Assembly: GCA_024235655.1 (NCBI GenBank)
Contig: JACKLY010000005.1
Coordinates: 124,001 to 188,000 of the forward strand
Direction: 5' to 3'
Origin: Zoogloeaceae bacterium
GTDB taxonomy: Bacteria > Pseudomonadota > Gammaproteobacteria > Burkholderiales > Rhodocyclaceae
DNA: 64,000 nt
The notes under the pieces are model-generated. The model was not told the origin of the DNA. It saw only the letters and a list, made by a program, of their open reading frames with translations, and ran no database searches. The translations under genes were made by a program, and so were the position numbers. Shown here piece after piece: positions 1-7,449 of the stretch (position 1 is its first letter; each line of letters opens with the position of its first letter).

Positions 1-1289
1 TTGCCCAGGAAATGGTCGGTGTAGAGAATGGCATTGTCGTAGGCATTGCTGATCTCTTCCGTGCTGCACTTGCCAAGTTCATTGTTCTTGCAGGCGGGGC
101 GAAACTTCTCGAATTCGGGCGGATAGCGCTTGTAATAGGCCGGCCCGTGATTCCCCATCTGATGCAGAACAATGAAGATGTCGCCCGTGGGGTGGTTGTC
201 GATGTAGTCCTGCAGCTTGCTCAGCATGCCTTCATCGCGACACTCAAGGTCGCACACCGGATTCCGTTCGGGCGTTTTGTAGTCCTGGTAGGGCGTGCGA
301 ATGGCCACGCCTTTGGAGTCGGAGTTGTTGTCCAGCCAAAGGACGTTGATGCCGGCATGACGCAGTACATCCAGCAGGTTTTCCTGAGTGCCTTCCTTTT
401 TCAGGTCGAAATCGGCCATGCCGCTGGCAGAGAACATGCACGGCACCGAGACCGCCGTTGAAGTGCCGCAAGCCCGGAAATTGGAAAAGCTGATGGCCTG
501 TGCGGCCTGCAATTGCGGTGAGGTTTCCCGTGCATAGCCGTTGATCGAAAAACGATCGGCGCGTGCAGTCTCGCCGACTACCAGTATGATCAATTCACGC
601 CCCTGGTCCGCGGCTGGAATATGTGCGTCGGCACCCATCACCTTCAAGGTTTTTGGCTGCCGGCTGGTGATGGCCTGGCTGGCGTATTTGATTGCCGAGT
701 AAAGGGTATAGCTCGGGTTGGCATGGGTGCGCAGCGACTTGTGTTCGCGGGCGAATGAGGCAAAAAATCCGCTTGATGCCATGACAACGGCCGCCGCCGT
801 CGCCAGCAGGATGACGATCAGCAAGGCGCGGGCTTTCAGCTCCGGCAGCCAGCCGCGCCAGGGGCAAGGAATCTTGGCAATGATTGCCGCCGGGAGGACG
901 CCCAGCAGCACGATATAGAACACCATTTTTTCCGTGATCAGATCGAAGGCTTCGGCCGCATTGGTCTGGACAACGTTCTGCAGCATCTCGTCGCTGATCA
1001 CGATGCCGTAGCTGTCAATGAAATAGGCTGCTGGTGCCGATAACAGCAGAAAGAAAATCAGCACCGGTTTGGTCGCACGACCCAGGCTGGTCATGGCCAG
1101 CAGGAGCGTATTCGCCGCAAGAAAGACGAAGGCCAATGAGGCAAGGTTTGACACATTGCCGCTGCCCGGAGGGTAGGTGTTCAGCACATTGGCCATGAAG
1201 GTCAGGTTGCCGGTGGCCGTGATGAACAGGGCGGTGAAAAGGATCAGCGAGGTGCTGCTCAAGCCCTTGGCAAAGGGTCTGAATTTCAT
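1..1289 (-). CDS. eptA: EptA-like lipid A phosphoethanolamine transferase (3' end cut by window edge)
   Basis: Inner-membrane enzyme of the EptA/MCR sulfatase-fold family, which moves phosphoethanolamine from phosphatidylethanolamine to lipid A on the periplasmic side. The reading frame starts at ATG 1289-1287 and runs open to the window edge, about 429 codons, so the C-terminus is missing. Several N-terminal membrane helices (about residues 10-180) precede the catalytic domain. The metal-site motif VVGETARAD lies at about 237-245 and CGTSTAVSVPC at 274-284. By analogy with MCR-1, Thr278 is the nucleophile and Cys274-Cys284 a disulfide. It lies 29 bp downstream of the cptA-like gene with no terminator between, so co-transcription is likely. 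EptA identity is firm at family level; the exact lipid A position is not readable. Confidence 0.93.
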   Translation of the reverse strand, partial: MKFRPFAKGLSSTSLILFTALFITATGNLTFMANVLNTYPPGSGNVSNLASLAFVFLAANTLLLAMTSLGRATKPVLIFFLLLSAPAAYFIDSYGIVISDEMLQNVVQTNAAEAFDLITEKMVFYIVLLGVLPAAIIAKIPCPWRGWLPELKARALLIVILLATAAAVVMASSGFFASFAREHKSLRTHANPSYTLYSAIKYASQAITSRQPKTLKVMGADAHIPAADQGRELIILVVGETARADRFSINGYARETSPQLQAAQAISFSNFRACGTSTAVSVPCMFSASGMADFDLKKEGTQENLLDVLRHAGINVLWLDNNSDSKGVAIRTPYQDYKTPERNPVCDLECRDEGMLSKLQDYIDNHPTGDIFIVLHQMGNHGPAYYKRYPPEFEKFRPACKNNELGKCSTEEISNAYDNAILYTDHFLG

Positions 1290-1318
1290 GAGGGTCGTTT
1301 AATGGTTGGCCAGGTGTG

Positions 1319-3085
1319 TCAGGAGGCCGAAGGCCCGGTTTTTCTGGATCGGTTTGCGGGTTGCTGATGCGGTTGCAGTTGCGGGCGCAAGTCAATCAAA
1401 GTCTTGGGTGAAGAAGGGTCGCCGACGAGCAGCGGACGTTCCTGGAATTTGTCATTGATGACGCTCTTGGTTGGATCCAGTCCGTCAAAGGACAAGCCGA
1501 CGAGATCGGCCCAGGTGTGGATCAGGTGGGCCGTCTGGTAGGGGCGGCTGGTCAGGCCGGAAAACTGCACAGCATGCGATTTGCGCCATGCCTCCGATTG
1601 CCAGAGCAGGAAAGGCACGGTGTACATCGCCGGGGTGGGCTTGGCCTCGTTGCGGCCGACAAACTTGTGCGGCGGCGTGTCGAAGACATCTTCCCCATGG
1701 TCGGAAAAATAGAGCAATTGACTGTTGAGCTGTGCTTTTCTGAGTCGTTCGATCAGGCTGCCCAGCACATAATCGTTATAACGCACGGCATTGTCGTATT
1801 CGTTGATGAACTGTGCTTTCTCGTCGTCGGCCCAGTCGGGCAGGTCGTTTCGACCCTTGAAAAAATCCTCTTCCGGCGGATAGCGGAACTCGTAACGCAT
1901 GTGTGTGCCCAGCAGGTGCACGATGATGAAGCGCTTCACCACACCGTCGGAGAGGATTTTGCTGAACGGATCGAGCACCGCGCCGTCGTAGGCGCGAGAG
2001 TTCTGTACGCGGGTATTGTTCAGGTAAACCTGCTCGTCGGTCTGTTTCGAGAAATTGGTGAGCATGGTGTTGCGTTGGGTCATCGTCTGCTGGTTGGTGA
2101 TCCAGTAAGTGCGATACCCTGCCTGCTTCATGATGTTCATCAATGAAGGGGTGGTGAGGTAGAGCTCGGGGTTTTCCTGGTCGGCAAAGGTGAGCGCCTG
2201 CTGCAGGGTCTCGATCGTATAGGGTCGCGAGGCGACCACGTTGTCGAACACCGTCAGTTGCGGGCGCAGGGCGTCGAGGCGAGGCGTGGTCTGACGGTGA
2301 TAGCCATAGAGGCTCATGTGCTGACGGTTGGTCGATTCACCAATCACCAGGACCAGTGTGGTCGGCGTGTTGCCATTGCGGTCGATCAGGTTCTGGATGG
2401 GCGGGATGTCCTGGTTTTTTTCCACCAGAGCCTCTACTGCGGCCAGTTGCTGGCGATATTCCGAATAGCCCACAAGAATCTGCCAGGGCACTGCCGGTTC
2501 CATGCGTTTGACGATGGTCTCGGCAGCGGCAGCCGAGGAAATGACGCCACCGCGCAAATTCTTGTACTGCGGATAAACGAAGAGTCCAAGTACCAGTAAG
2601 GTGATCAGCATGCCTGCCTGCCGTGGCACAACTGACACGGGTTTCAGTTTGCGCCAGATTTGCCAGGCCACCAGCGTGTAGACGATGAAGGCGGGAACCA
2701 TCCACCAGACAAAATAGTTTGCTGCATATTCCTGGGCTTCGGCCGGATTGGACTCGAAGATGATGAACAGGACGCTCTGCGAGAACTCATTGTGATAGAT
2801 GAAGAAATAGCCAAGGCTGATCAGCGAAAAGGCCCACAGGACAAGCCCGATCACGGCGCTGATCTGGCGCGTGTATTTGGGCGCCAGCAGGACGGGAATC
2901 AGCCACAGCGCACTGGCGACGGTGGCCAGCCGGAAGGCGGCAAATGAAACCGCATCAATCGCTTGCAGCAGCAGGTGGTGGATGCCGGAGAAATACCAGA
3001 AGAAACCAAAAATCAGCAGCAGTCCGCGCCAATCGGTTTTGCTTTCAGAGGTTGGGGCGGACTGCGCTTTTGGATCGGTCGGCAT
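1319..3085 (-). CDS. eptC: CptA/EptC-like LPS-core phosphoethanolamine transferase
   Basis: 588-residue membrane enzyme of the phosphoethanolamine transferase family, most like CptA/EptC, which decorates heptose in the LPS inner core. About five N-terminal transmembrane helices (residues 20-165) are followed by a periplasmic sulfatase-like domain. Its metal motif VIGESTNRQ is near 247-255, the nucleophile region SRPYTIETL near 286-294, and a DHGEDVF metal motif lies further on. The segment around YRTYWITNQQ is typical of this subfamily. It heads a unit with the eptA-like gene and has its own PmrA-type promoter at 3138-3170. LPS core as the acceptor is inferred from the subfamily, not proven by the sequence. 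Confidence 0.9.
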   Translation of the reverse strand: MPTDPKAQSAPTSESKTDWRGLLLIFGFFWYFSGIHHLLLQAIDAVSFAAFRLATVASALWLIPVLLAPKYTRQISAVIGLVLWAFSLISLGYFFIYHNEFSQSVLFIIFESNPAEAQEYAANYFVWWMVPAFIVYTLVAWQIWRKLKPVSVVPRQAGMLITLLVLGLFVYPQYKNLRGGVISSAAAAETIVKRMEPAVPWQILVGYSEYRQQLAAVEALVEKNQDIPPIQNLIDRNGNTPTTLVLVIGESTNRQHMSLYGYHRQTTPRLDALRPQLTVFDNVVASRPYTIETLQQALTFADQENPELYLTTPSLMNIMKQAGYRTYWITNQQTMTQRNTMLTNFSKQTDEQVYLNNTRVQNSRAYDGAVLDPFSKILSDGVVKRFIIVHLLGTHMRYEFRYPPEEDFFKGRNDLPDWADDEKAQFINEYDNAVRYNDYVLGSLIERLRKAQLNSQLLYFSDHGEDVFDTPPHKFVGRNEAKPTPAMYTVPFLLWQSEAWRKSHAVQFSGLTSRPYQTAHLIHTWADLVGLSFDGLDPTKSVINDKFQERPLLVGDPSSPKTLIDLRPQLQPHQQPANRSRKTGPSAS

Positions 3086-3137
3086 GGTCAGAAAATTCGC
3101 TCATGGTTTGATATCCCCGGCGGGGCATGAAGCGCAG

Positions 3138-3170
3138 ATTCTGCTATTCGATTCTGAAGGGGAGCTTAAG
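3138..3170 (-). promoter_or_regulatory. PmrA-box-like promoter of eptC-eptA
   Basis: Read on the minus strand: CTTAAG, five bases, CTTCAG (3170 down to 3154), then exactly ten bases, then CAGAAT (3143-3138, 4/6 match to TATAAT). The 6-5-6 direct repeat with an 11-bp period is the geometry of the PmrA box (YTTAAK-N5-YTTAAK). It sits about 70 bp upstream of the eptC start and 84 bp downstream of the sensor-kinase stop. The same box-to--10 spacing occurs at two other promoters in this block. Confidence 0.65.
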
Positions 3171-3254
3171 AATGAATCTGCCGTGTCGCATGGGACGACA
3201 GGGCGAGAAGAGGTTGTCTTCTTGAAGCTCCTGGCCGGGCGACCAGGCCTTGGC

Positions 3255-4649
3255 TTAAAGTGCCGGCGGCTGGGGAGAGCACCAGCGCAAGCGCGCGGAA
3301 AAGCCCCCCCCCTCGAGATTGGCGACCTCCAGCCGGGCGCCGTGCAACTCGGCGATGCGACGGACGATGGCCAGCCCGAGGCCGCTGCCTTCGGCACTGA
3401 CATCCCGTCCCCGGTAAAAACGTTCGACCAGGTGAGCCAGTTCTTCCGGCGGAACGCCCGGGCCATTGTCATTGATTTCGATGATGGCCTCACCATGCGG
3501 GCAGTCAACCGTGACCGTGACGCGGCCGGCCGTGGGGGTGTAGCGCAGTGCGTTGTCGATCAGGTTACGCACGGCGGCAGACAGCAGGTCAATGTCGCCG
3601 GCGATGATGATTGGCGATTCTGAGGGGAGCAAGCGCAGTGTTTGTGCCTTGGTGGCAGCGTTACTGCTCAGTTCCCTGACCGCGGTTGCGGCGACGTCAA
3701 TCAGATTGATCGGTTGCGGGTCGGGAAGCTGATGGACAGGGTCAAGCCGGGCCAGTCGCAGCAACTGTTCAACCAGCCGGGTGCTGCGATCCGCCCCGGC
3801 GAGGACCTGCATGAGTGCGTGCCGGCTGGCTTCCGGGTCGAGGGAGGCCATGGCGACTTGTGCCTGCACCTTGAGTGCAGCGAGCGGCGTGCGCAGTTCA
3901 TGCGCCGCATCGGCAGTAAAACGGCGTTCGTTGTCGAGCGCGCCGGCCAGCCGGCCAAGCAACTGGTTGAGGGCGCCGACCAGCGGCCGGGCTTCACTGG
4001 GTGTCTTGTTTGCCGAAAGCGGCGTCATGTTTTCCGGCGAGCGGGTGGCCACATCATTGGCCAGATCGTCGAGTGGCTTGAGTCCTCGCCGGATCGAAAA
4101 ATAAAGGGTGACGATCAGCAACGGCAGCAGGAGCGCCAGCGGCAGCACGGTTTTTACTGCGATTTCTAGGGCTTCCTTGTCGCGGGAATGGAAGGAGTGC
4201 GCCACCTGCACACGGTAGCTGCCGTTCGCCGTTTCCAGTATCAGGCTGCGCCAGGGCCGCCCCTTGTGCTCGATGTTGGCATAGCCCAGCGCATTGCCAT
4301 TGGCCGCAATCGGCGAGCTCGGTGCCTGTTCGGTGCTGACCAGGACTTCTCCATTCGCGCGTGCGATACGGAACTCGAGGATCAGTTCGCTGCGCCGAAC
4401 CTTGGTGCCGCGCAGGCTGGCCATGTTGGCCGGCAAATCGTCGAGGTGGTGTGCATCATCGTGCACCTGGGCCAGCAACAGGCGGGCGGTTTTGGCCATC
4501 TGGCCATCCATCAGTTCCTGTACTTCGCGGCGTGCCTGATGGTAGCTCAGGGCGGCGGCAATGCCCCAGATCAGGACGGTGGCCAGGGTGACCCAGCAGA
4601 GGAGGCGCCAGCGCAGGGAGTTGGCGCGTTGCGCAAAGCACCCGCTCAT
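3255..4649 (-). CDS. PmrB/QseC-like sensor histidine kinase
   Basis: 464-residue membrane histidine kinase. A first transmembrane helix lies at about 14-35, a periplasmic sensor region at 36-163 and a second helix at 164-186. A HAMP-like linker follows, then the phosphoacceptor motif FTADAAHELRTPLAAL (His250), an N box (NLIDNALRYTP) and G boxes (DNGPGVPPEEL, GSGLGLAI). It overlaps the upstream response regulator by four bases, so the two form a coupled pair. The family (QseC/PmrB/TctE type) and the PmrA-like boxes nearby point to control of LPS modification. A run of nine C on the plus strand (3304-3312; nine G in the coding sense) encodes three of the last ~20 residues and could slip. The signal sensed is unknown. 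Confidence 0.88.
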   Translation of the reverse strand: MSGCFAQRANSLRWRLLCWVTLATVLIWGIAAALSYHQARREVQELMDGQMAKTARLLLAQVHDDAHHLDDLPANMASLRGTKVRRSELILEFRIARANGEVLVSTEQAPSSPIAANGNALGYANIEHKGRPWRSLILETANGSYRVQVAHSFHSRDKEALEIAVKTVLPLALLLPLLIVTLYFSIRRGLKPLDDLANDVATRSPENMTPLSANKTPSEARPLVGALNQLLGRLAGALDNERRFTADAAHELRTPLAALKVQAQVAMASLDPEASRHALMQVLAGADRSTRLVEQLLRLARLDPVHQLPDPQPINLIDVAATAVRELSSNAATKAQTLRLLPSESPIIIAGDIDLLSAAVRNLIDNALRYTPTAGRVTVTVDCPHGEAIIEINDNGPGVPPEELAHLVERFYRGRDVSAEGSGLGLAIVRRIAELHGARLEVANLEGGGFSARLRWCSPQPPAL

Positions 4650-5311
4650 TCGCTGTCACCGCCCAGTCGGTAGCCGAAGCCGCGTATGGTGCGGATCAAC
4701 TCTGCCCCCAGCTTCTTGCGCAGATGGTGAATGTAGACTTCCACCGTATTGCTTTCTTTTTCCTCGCCCCAGGCATAGAGGCTTTCTTCCAGCTGACTGC
4801 GCGTACGCAGCTGGTTCTTGTGCGTCATGAAGTCGTGCAGCAGGGCATACTCGCGGGCCGAGAGCGTCACTGGCTGGCCATTGAGGGTGACCAGCTTGCT
4901 GGCCGGGTCGAGGCTGACGCCGTCGTGGGCCAGCGTCGGCGAGACGGATCCGGCTGCACGGCGCAGCAGGGCACGCATGCGTGCCTGCAGTTCACCGAGG
5001 TCGAAGGGTTTGGTCAGGTAGTCATCGGCGCCGGCATCCAGCCCGGAAATCTTGTCGGCATGCGTATCGCGCGCCGTCAGCACCAGTACCGGCAGGTTGT
5101 TGCCCTGGCCACGGAGTTCTCGCAGTACGGCCAGACCATCCTTTTTCGGCAGGCCGAGGTCAAGGACGCAGGCGTCGTAGTCGTGGCTGCCCAGTGCCAG
5201 CCGGGCAGCCTCGCCATCGCGCACCCAGTCAACCGCATAATCGGCAAGCTTCAGGCCGGCGCGAATGCCGTCACCGAGCAGTGCATCATCCTCAACCAGC
5301 AATAAGCGCAA
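4646..5311 (-). CDS. PmrA/QseB-like OmpR-family response regulator
   Basis: 221-residue transcription factor. The N-terminal receiver domain has the acidic pocket VEDD (residues 6-9), phospho-acceptor Asp51 (VLDLGLP) and conserved Lys101 (TKPF). The C-terminal OmpR/PhoB winged helix (about 128-218) includes the recognition region SNTVEVYIHHLRKK. It is coupled to the kinase downstream (4-bp overlap) and directly abuts the TPR gene upstream. The subfamily that includes PmrA/BasR and QseB binds direct TTAA-type repeats 11 bp apart. Such repeats precede the first gene of its own operon and the LPS-modification genes, so I infer autoregulation and control of the whole 1-12.6 kb block. Confidence 0.9.
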   Translation of the reverse strand: MRLLLVEDDALLGDGIRAGLKLADYAVDWVRDGEAARLALGSHDYDACVLDLGLPKKDGLAVLRELRGQGNNLPVLVLTARDTHADKISGLDAGADDYLTKPFDLGELQARMRALLRRAAGSVSPTLAHDGVSLDPASKLVTLNGQPVTLSAREYALLHDFMTHKNQLRTRSQLEESLYAWGEEKESNTVEVYIHHLRKKLGAELIRTIRGFGYRLGGDSE

Positions 5312-5956
5312 TTACTTCGCGTCCTTGTTCAGTTTGGCCAGAAGGGCCTGGATTTCCTTGCGCCGCCCACTATCGGCCAGCTCACGCCCCGGCCGGGGTT
5401 CAGCCTTGAGGGCGGTTTCCAGGTGGGTACGCGCTTCCGGGATGCGGCCCCGATCAATCAGATACTCTCCGTAAAAGAAATTGGGGTCAATCCCGGCTGG
5501 ATTGATAGCCAGCGATTTCTTGAAGTATTCCTCGGCCCGTTCCTTATCGCCAAAACCGAGCGGCCAGCCGGGTACCTTGGCGTACAGCGTGGCCAGGCTG
5601 GTGTAGGCGGAGCCGGAAAGTGCCTTGTCATTCAGCTTGAGCGCCGCGTCAAGCCGCTCCTTGGCATCCTTGGCCAGGCTGAGTGCGCCCAAGCCGCCCT
5701 TGGCACCGGCTTCGCTGGAAAGAACAATGCCTTCCCAGATCAGTACTTCGGGCGTGCCGGGGTTGCTTTCGGCCAGTTTGTGCGCTTGTGCGGCCAGCTT
5801 GTTGTAACCCTCTTCCTGTTGTTTTTCGGGCAGGCGATACTTGATTTCTGCCCACTGTTCCTGAATCGGGCGGATCAATTCATCGGGGGTGGCGGCAATC
5901 GAAATGCTCGCGGCCGTGAAGCAAAGGGTGGCGAAGACTGTCTGTGTGAATTTCAT
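5312..5956 (-). CDS. Exported TPR protein of unknown function
   Basis: 214 residues. The N-terminus is a Sec signal peptide (MKFTQTVFATLCFTAASISIAA, cleavage near Ala21/22). The rest is helical with tetratricopeptide-like repeats, for example around the segment AEEYFKKSLAINPAG and the later ARTHLETALKAEP. The mature protein is therefore probably periplasmic and a protein-protein adaptor. A good ribosome site (AAGGAG) precedes the ATG. It sits between the SDR gene (33 bp gap) and the response regulator (no gap), so it belongs to the seven-gene operon. A role as a periplasmic accessory to the sensor kinase, or to the upstream enzymes, is conceivable but not shown. Confidence 0.75.
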   Translation of the reverse strand: MKFTQTVFATLCFTAASISIAATPDELIRPIQEQWAEIKYRLPEKQQEEGYNKLAAQAHKLAESNPGTPEVLIWEGIVLSSEAGAKGGLGALSLAKDAKERLDAALKLNDKALSGSAYTSLATLYAKVPGWPLGFGDKERAEEYFKKSLAINPAGIDPNFFYGEYLIDRGRIPEARTHLETALKAEPRPGRELADSGRRKEIQALLAKLNKDAK

Positions 5957-5989
5957 GATGTGTTTCTCCTTCTTGCGTTCTGCGGGGGT

Positions 5990-6775
5990 TTATTTGTTGC
6001 CGGCATGCTGCTTGATGGTTGCCAGTTTGCCGGCAAGGCCCTGGTCAATGAGTGCGGGGGCGACGCCGTTGAGCCAGGCAAAGAATCGTTCCGGGAAACC
6101 AAAGTGCGATTCGCCGCGACCGCGGCGGATCGCTTCCACGACCTGACGAGCCACCAACTCCGTGCTGTCGCTCTGGTTTTTCAGTGCCCGGTTCAGGGCA
6201 TTGACGGCTTCGCTATTGAGCGGTGTGTCGATAGCCCGTGGGGCGAGATGAATGACGGCGACGTCGGTATCGGCCAGTTCGCGACGCAAGGCCTGCGAAA
6301 AGCCGCGCAGGCCGGCCTTGGTCGCCGAATAGGCGGCAAAGCCGGCAAATGGCAGGCTGCCGAAGGTCGAGCCGACATTGACGATAGCCGCTTCGGGTTG
6401 TTGCTTGAGCCATGGCAGCAGTGCATGGGTCAGGCGCATCGGCGCGGCCAGATTGGTGGCCAGCAGCATCTCGATGTCGCTCCACGCTTGCTCTTCATAA
6501 AGGCCAAAGCCGCCGATGCCGGCATTGTTGAGGAGCAGATTGACCCCGAATTCGCGGGCGGCACCCGCGGCGGCGGCAATGCCTTCAGGTTGGCTCAATT
6601 CGGCACAGACGCTGGAGTGTCCAGCGCCCAGGGCATTGGTCAGCGCAGCCAGCTGAGGCGTGTTGCGGCCAGCGACCAGCAGGTGTGCGCCGGCGTCGGC
6701 GAGTTGCCGGGCAAGCGCCTGGCCGAGGCCGCCAGTGGCGCCGGTGAGCAGGATGCGGGCGTCGCTCAGTTGCAT
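5990..6775 (-). CDS. Short-chain dehydrogenase/reductase (SDR)
   Basis: 261-residue classical SDR with a Rossmann fold. The cofactor loop TGATGGLG is at residues 12-19 and the structural NNAG near 88-91; the catalytic Ser lies in the VGS segment, and the YSATK motif supplies Tyr and Lys. It should catalyse NAD(P)-dependent oxidation or reduction of a carbonyl/alcohol; the substrate cannot be told from sequence. It overlaps the di-iron protein gene upstream by 10 bp, which argues for translational coupling and a shared pathway with the ligase and haemolysin-family gene. It resembles the fatty-acyl/aldehyde-type cytosolic SDRs, but I would not name a substrate. Confidence 0.85.
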   Translation of the reverse strand: MQLSDARILLTGATGGLGQALARQLADAGAHLLVAGRNTPQLAALTNALGAGHSSVCAELSQPEGIAAAAGAAREFGVNLLLNNAGIGGFGLYEEQAWSDIEMLLATNLAAPMRLTHALLPWLKQQPEAAIVNVGSTFGSLPFAGFAAYSATKAGLRGFSQALRRELADTDVAVIHLAPRAIDTPLNSEAVNALNRALKNQSDSTELVARQVVEAIRRGRGESHFGFPERFFAWLNGVAPALIDQGLAGKLATIKQHAGNK

Positions 6776-7449
6776 ACGGACTCCGCTTGCGTTTGCTCAG
6801 CCGAGGCGGTTGGCAGTGCGCGGAAAATGTCGCCATAGAGTTTGTAGAAGACTTTTGCGCAGCGGATCACTTCCTGCTGGTCTGCCGGTTCCATCTGTTC
6901 CAGCAGATTGGCAAGGTGCTGGGTATGTTCCTGATCCAGCGTGCCGTGTGAGCGCAGGTAGGAGAAGGCTTTGTTAGGCAAACCGAGGGTCTGCTGGATG
7001 CGGTCTGCGGCAGTCAGTGCCAGTGCCACGCTGGTGCCTTCAAGTACGAAGACCATGCCAAAGAAGCCTGCCGGATTGCCCCGGTTGGCCAGGTCATAGG
7101 CGTAGGCCACCATCACTTCAGCCGGCAATTCCGGCTGGCTGGCGCGAACGGCATCGGCATCGCCTCCGGCGGCGGCGATGTCGTTGAGAATCCATTCCTC
7201 GTGGCCGATCTCTTCCTCGATATATTCGGCGACCGCCTTGCGCAGCCAGCCGAGTCGGTCGGGCAGACTGCCGCCAACAGTCATCAACAGCGGGGTGGTG
7301 TGGCGGACGTGATGATAGGCCTGGCCGAGAAAGGCCAGGTAGCTGTCGAGCGCAACCCGCCCCTGCAGGCAGTCGGCAATGATCGGCGCGCTCAGCATGT
7401 GCTGGCGTTCGGCAGTCGTGGCGGTGGTCAGGGTGTCATAGAAAGACAT
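6766..7449 (-). CDS. Haem-oxygenase-like di-iron oxidase (HDO / 'iron-containing redox enzyme' family)
   Basis: 227-residue all-helical protein of the TenA/haem-oxygenase-like fold. The ligand pattern expected of di-iron HDOs is visible: ExxH at Glu80-His83, Glu137 in VLEGTS, and HxxxDxxH at His168/Asp172/His175. Characterised HDOs (UndA, SznF) use O2 at a di-iron centre to decarboxylate fatty acids or N-oxygenate amines. This argues for an oxidase rather than thiamin salvage, although TenA is the fold relative. It overlaps the AMP-ligase gene upstream (14 bp) and the SDR gene downstream (10 bp). An acyl or amino acid activated by the neighbouring ligase is a plausible substrate, which is inference. 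Confidence 0.78.
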   Translation of the reverse strand: MSFYDTLTTATTAERQHMLSAPIIADCLQGRVALDSYLAFLGQAYHHVRHTTPLLMTVGGSLPDRLGWLRKAVAEYIEEEIGHEEWILNDIAAAGGDADAVRASQPELPAEVMVAYAYDLANRGNPAGFFGMVFVLEGTSVALALTAADRIQQTLGLPNKAFSYLRSHGTLDQEHTQHLANLLEQMEPADQQEVIRCAKVFYKLYGDIFRALPTASAEQTQAESVCN

